In this document: positions 60,120-64,000 of the stretch, one piece after another
How positions within the stretch are numbered: the first letter of the stretch is position 1
Layout of the letters: each line of letters starts with the position of its first letter
Assembly: GCF_020524085.2 (NCBI RefSeq)
Contig: NZ_CP129016.1
Location: 253,001 to 317,000 of the forward strand
DNA length: 64,000 nt
Reading direction: 5' to 3'
DNA from: Halobacillus litoralis
Lineage (GTDB): Bacteria > Bacillota > Bacilli > Bacillales > Halobacillaceae
Made by a program: the position numbers and the translations under genes
Notes under the pieces: model-generated
Told to the model about the DNA's origin: nothing
The model's input: only the letters and a program-made list of their open reading frames with translations
The model's database searches: none

Positions 60120-61295
60120 TTATTCATACACATGAACGAATGGTTCCTGCTCACCGGCTTTTTTGACGATCAGACTTTCCGGTTCATCCATGCTGTGGAT
60201 ATTCACTTGGACATTATAATGATCTGCAAACATTTCGTTTACAAGACTGTACACATATTGCGTGAAACCGACAACTTCCGATTCGGATTGGAACTGGATC
60301 GGTATTTCAACCGATACTTCGCGAAGTTCGTTATTGACGTAAAAACCATTGGCGATCATGCCTACGAAGTTCGGAAAATAGTCAGAAACTTCTTTTCTGA
60401 AGTCCGAGAAGATCTGTGAATCATCGAAGTGATCCTCTTCTGCTTCTTTGGAAGGAAACAGCACGTGTTTTTCTTCGATACGATCCCAACCATTGATGGT
60501 CATGTCAGACCCTTTGACGTACGTTTTACTTAAAAACTTACCTGGAACTTTCGAGCTCGCTTCCTCTTCTTCATATAAGGCAAAGACGACAGGAACATCA
60601 TTGAGCTCTTCTCTTTTCCGAATTCTTTCTAATATTTCATCCGCATATTCTTTCCCTTTTTTGAGGAGCTCCTCCGTCGAATGATCTTCGGATAAGCTTT
60701 TTCCTTCTACCGTAAAATTATATACGGTTCGTAAGGAAATTCCGATAGTTAACCCACTCAGTTCCACCTTATTTTCGTCTTTTCGAACTAAGTAATTCTG
60801 TTCTATGATGTTGGAAATATAGCGGGGGCTCTCACGGAAATCTTCCTCAGTTGCTTCGTCCTCATTCAATTCAGGATTCAATCCATCTTCTACTTCTTCC
60901 GGATCCTGATCTTCATCTACCTGCACGTTTCCATCACGCCCCAACCATGTAAGAAGCGTATCTCCATCTAAGTATTGGCCGGGCTGGAAGAAGTATTTGT
61001 CCGGACCGAAGTATTCTTTAGAATGACGGCGCAGGCCGCTTTCGAATTCATCGATGTCCATCCGGTTCCCCATCTGGTTCGTCGTCACAGCACGGGCGGT
61101 TGAAACCTTCGGGCTGCTCTCTGTCAGGATCATCCGGTAATCCTGTTCCGACATGTTGTAGTTCGGGATGATGGCGGATTGATTATTTTTTTCATCTTTT
61201 GTTTCTTGTATGACTTCTTCTCTGTTGTCAAAAACGGGCGTACACGCGCTTACGACGAGCAATGAACTAAGCAACAGTGCGTGCATCTTCCTCAT
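60120..61295 (-). CDS. camS: CamS family lipoprotein
   Basis: 391 residues with a lipoprotein signal (LLLSSLLVVSACTP). The later sequence (TARAVTTNQMGNRMDIDEFE, FFQPGQYLDGDTLLTWLGRD) matches CamS (YerH in B. subtilis), the sex-pheromone precursor family of Firmicutes. Known proteins are membrane-anchored; the exact role outside pheromone release is unclear. ATG 61295 follows AAGGGA at good spacing, better than GTG 61304. Downstream of ligA as in B. subtilis. Confidence 0.93.
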   Translation of the reverse strand: MRKMHALLLSSLLVVSACTPVFDNREEVIQETKDEKNNQSAIIPNYNMSEQDYRMILTESSPKVSTARAVTTNQMGNRMDIDEFESGLRRHSKEYFGPDKYFFQPGQYLDGDTLLTWLGRDGNVQVDEDQDPEEVEDGLNPELNEDEATEEDFRESPRYISNIIEQNYLVRKDENKVELSGLTIGISLRTVYNFTVEGKSLSEDHSTEELLKKGKEYADEILERIRKREELNDVPVVFALYEEEEASSKVPGKFLSKTYVKGSDMTINGWDRIEEKHVLFPSKEAEEDHFDDSQIFSDFRKEVSDYFPNFVGMIANGFYVNNELREVSVEIPIQFQSESEVVGFTQYVYSLVNEMFADHYNVQVNIHSMDEPESLIVKKAGEQEPFVHVYE

Positions 61296-61384
61296 GCTTT
61301 CCACTCCCTTAATGAGACCAGCCGGAGCGTGTATGGTTTCTCACGCTCCGGCTCCTCTTGTATAACCATAAAACGTTTGGTCGA

Positions 61385-64000
<2,616 letters not shown>

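Overview
The window looks like chromosome of a moderately halophilic, spore-forming member of the Bacillaceae (Halobacillus, Pontibacillus or a close relative). The evidence is strong Gram-positive ribosome binding sites, spore genes (cwlJ, gamma-type SASP-like genes), acidic proteins, and a right-hand block in the same order as the Bacillus subtilis pcrA-ligA-camS-(proline transporter)-gatCAB-dgkB-rlmCD region. No rRNA, tRNA, CRISPR array, prophage or complete insertion sequence was seen.

Layout. 0-3 kb: the end of an ATP-grasp ligase and a large partner protein with papain-like catalytic residues. 3-8 kb: cold-shock protein, Eis-like acetyltransferase, diguanylate cyclase, and a pirin/MarR pair sharing an operator-like sequence. 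8-18 kb: SelO, an amidohydrolase translationally coupled to a very large GNAT fusion protein, a cystine-type ABC transporter, and spore or stress genes. 18-33 kb: CwlJ, phosphatase and peptidase genes, homocysteine methyltransferase, class D sortase, YjcD helicase, ferritin, DUF4317 and a Na+/H+ antiporter. 33-40.5 kb: a copper-resistance island (SHOCT protein, multicopper oxidase, CopB ATPase, histidine kinase, response regulator, copper-binding four-helix protein, YdhK-like lipoprotein) with a shared operator-like motif. 40-48.5 kb: a permease, katG, PPK2, a gene-poor stretch with a small TIR-bounded element, and an arsR-AHSA1-AHSA1 operon. 49-64 kb: rlmCD, dgkB, gatBAC, putP with an upstream 41-codon membrane microprotein, pruA, a ZIP transporter, camS, ligA and the end of pcrA.

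Two patterns cross the annotation. First, twelve genes carry fifteen frameshifts or nonsense codons, including gatA and ligA, which such bacteria need to live. Eight of the fifteen restore to a CCWGG pentamer when the reading frame is repaired and five lie in A/T homopolymers. This points to consensus errors at a methylated CCWGG motif plus homopolymer errors rather than gene decay. Broken genes are listed as pseudogenes because that is what the sequence shows, with the inferred repair stated. Second, five intergenic arrays of degenerate units with a 20-21 bp period lie just downstream of genes, usually beyond the terminator. Four different unit sequences are used with nearly the same period.

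All functional calls come from reading motifs and gene order by eye; no database search was run.
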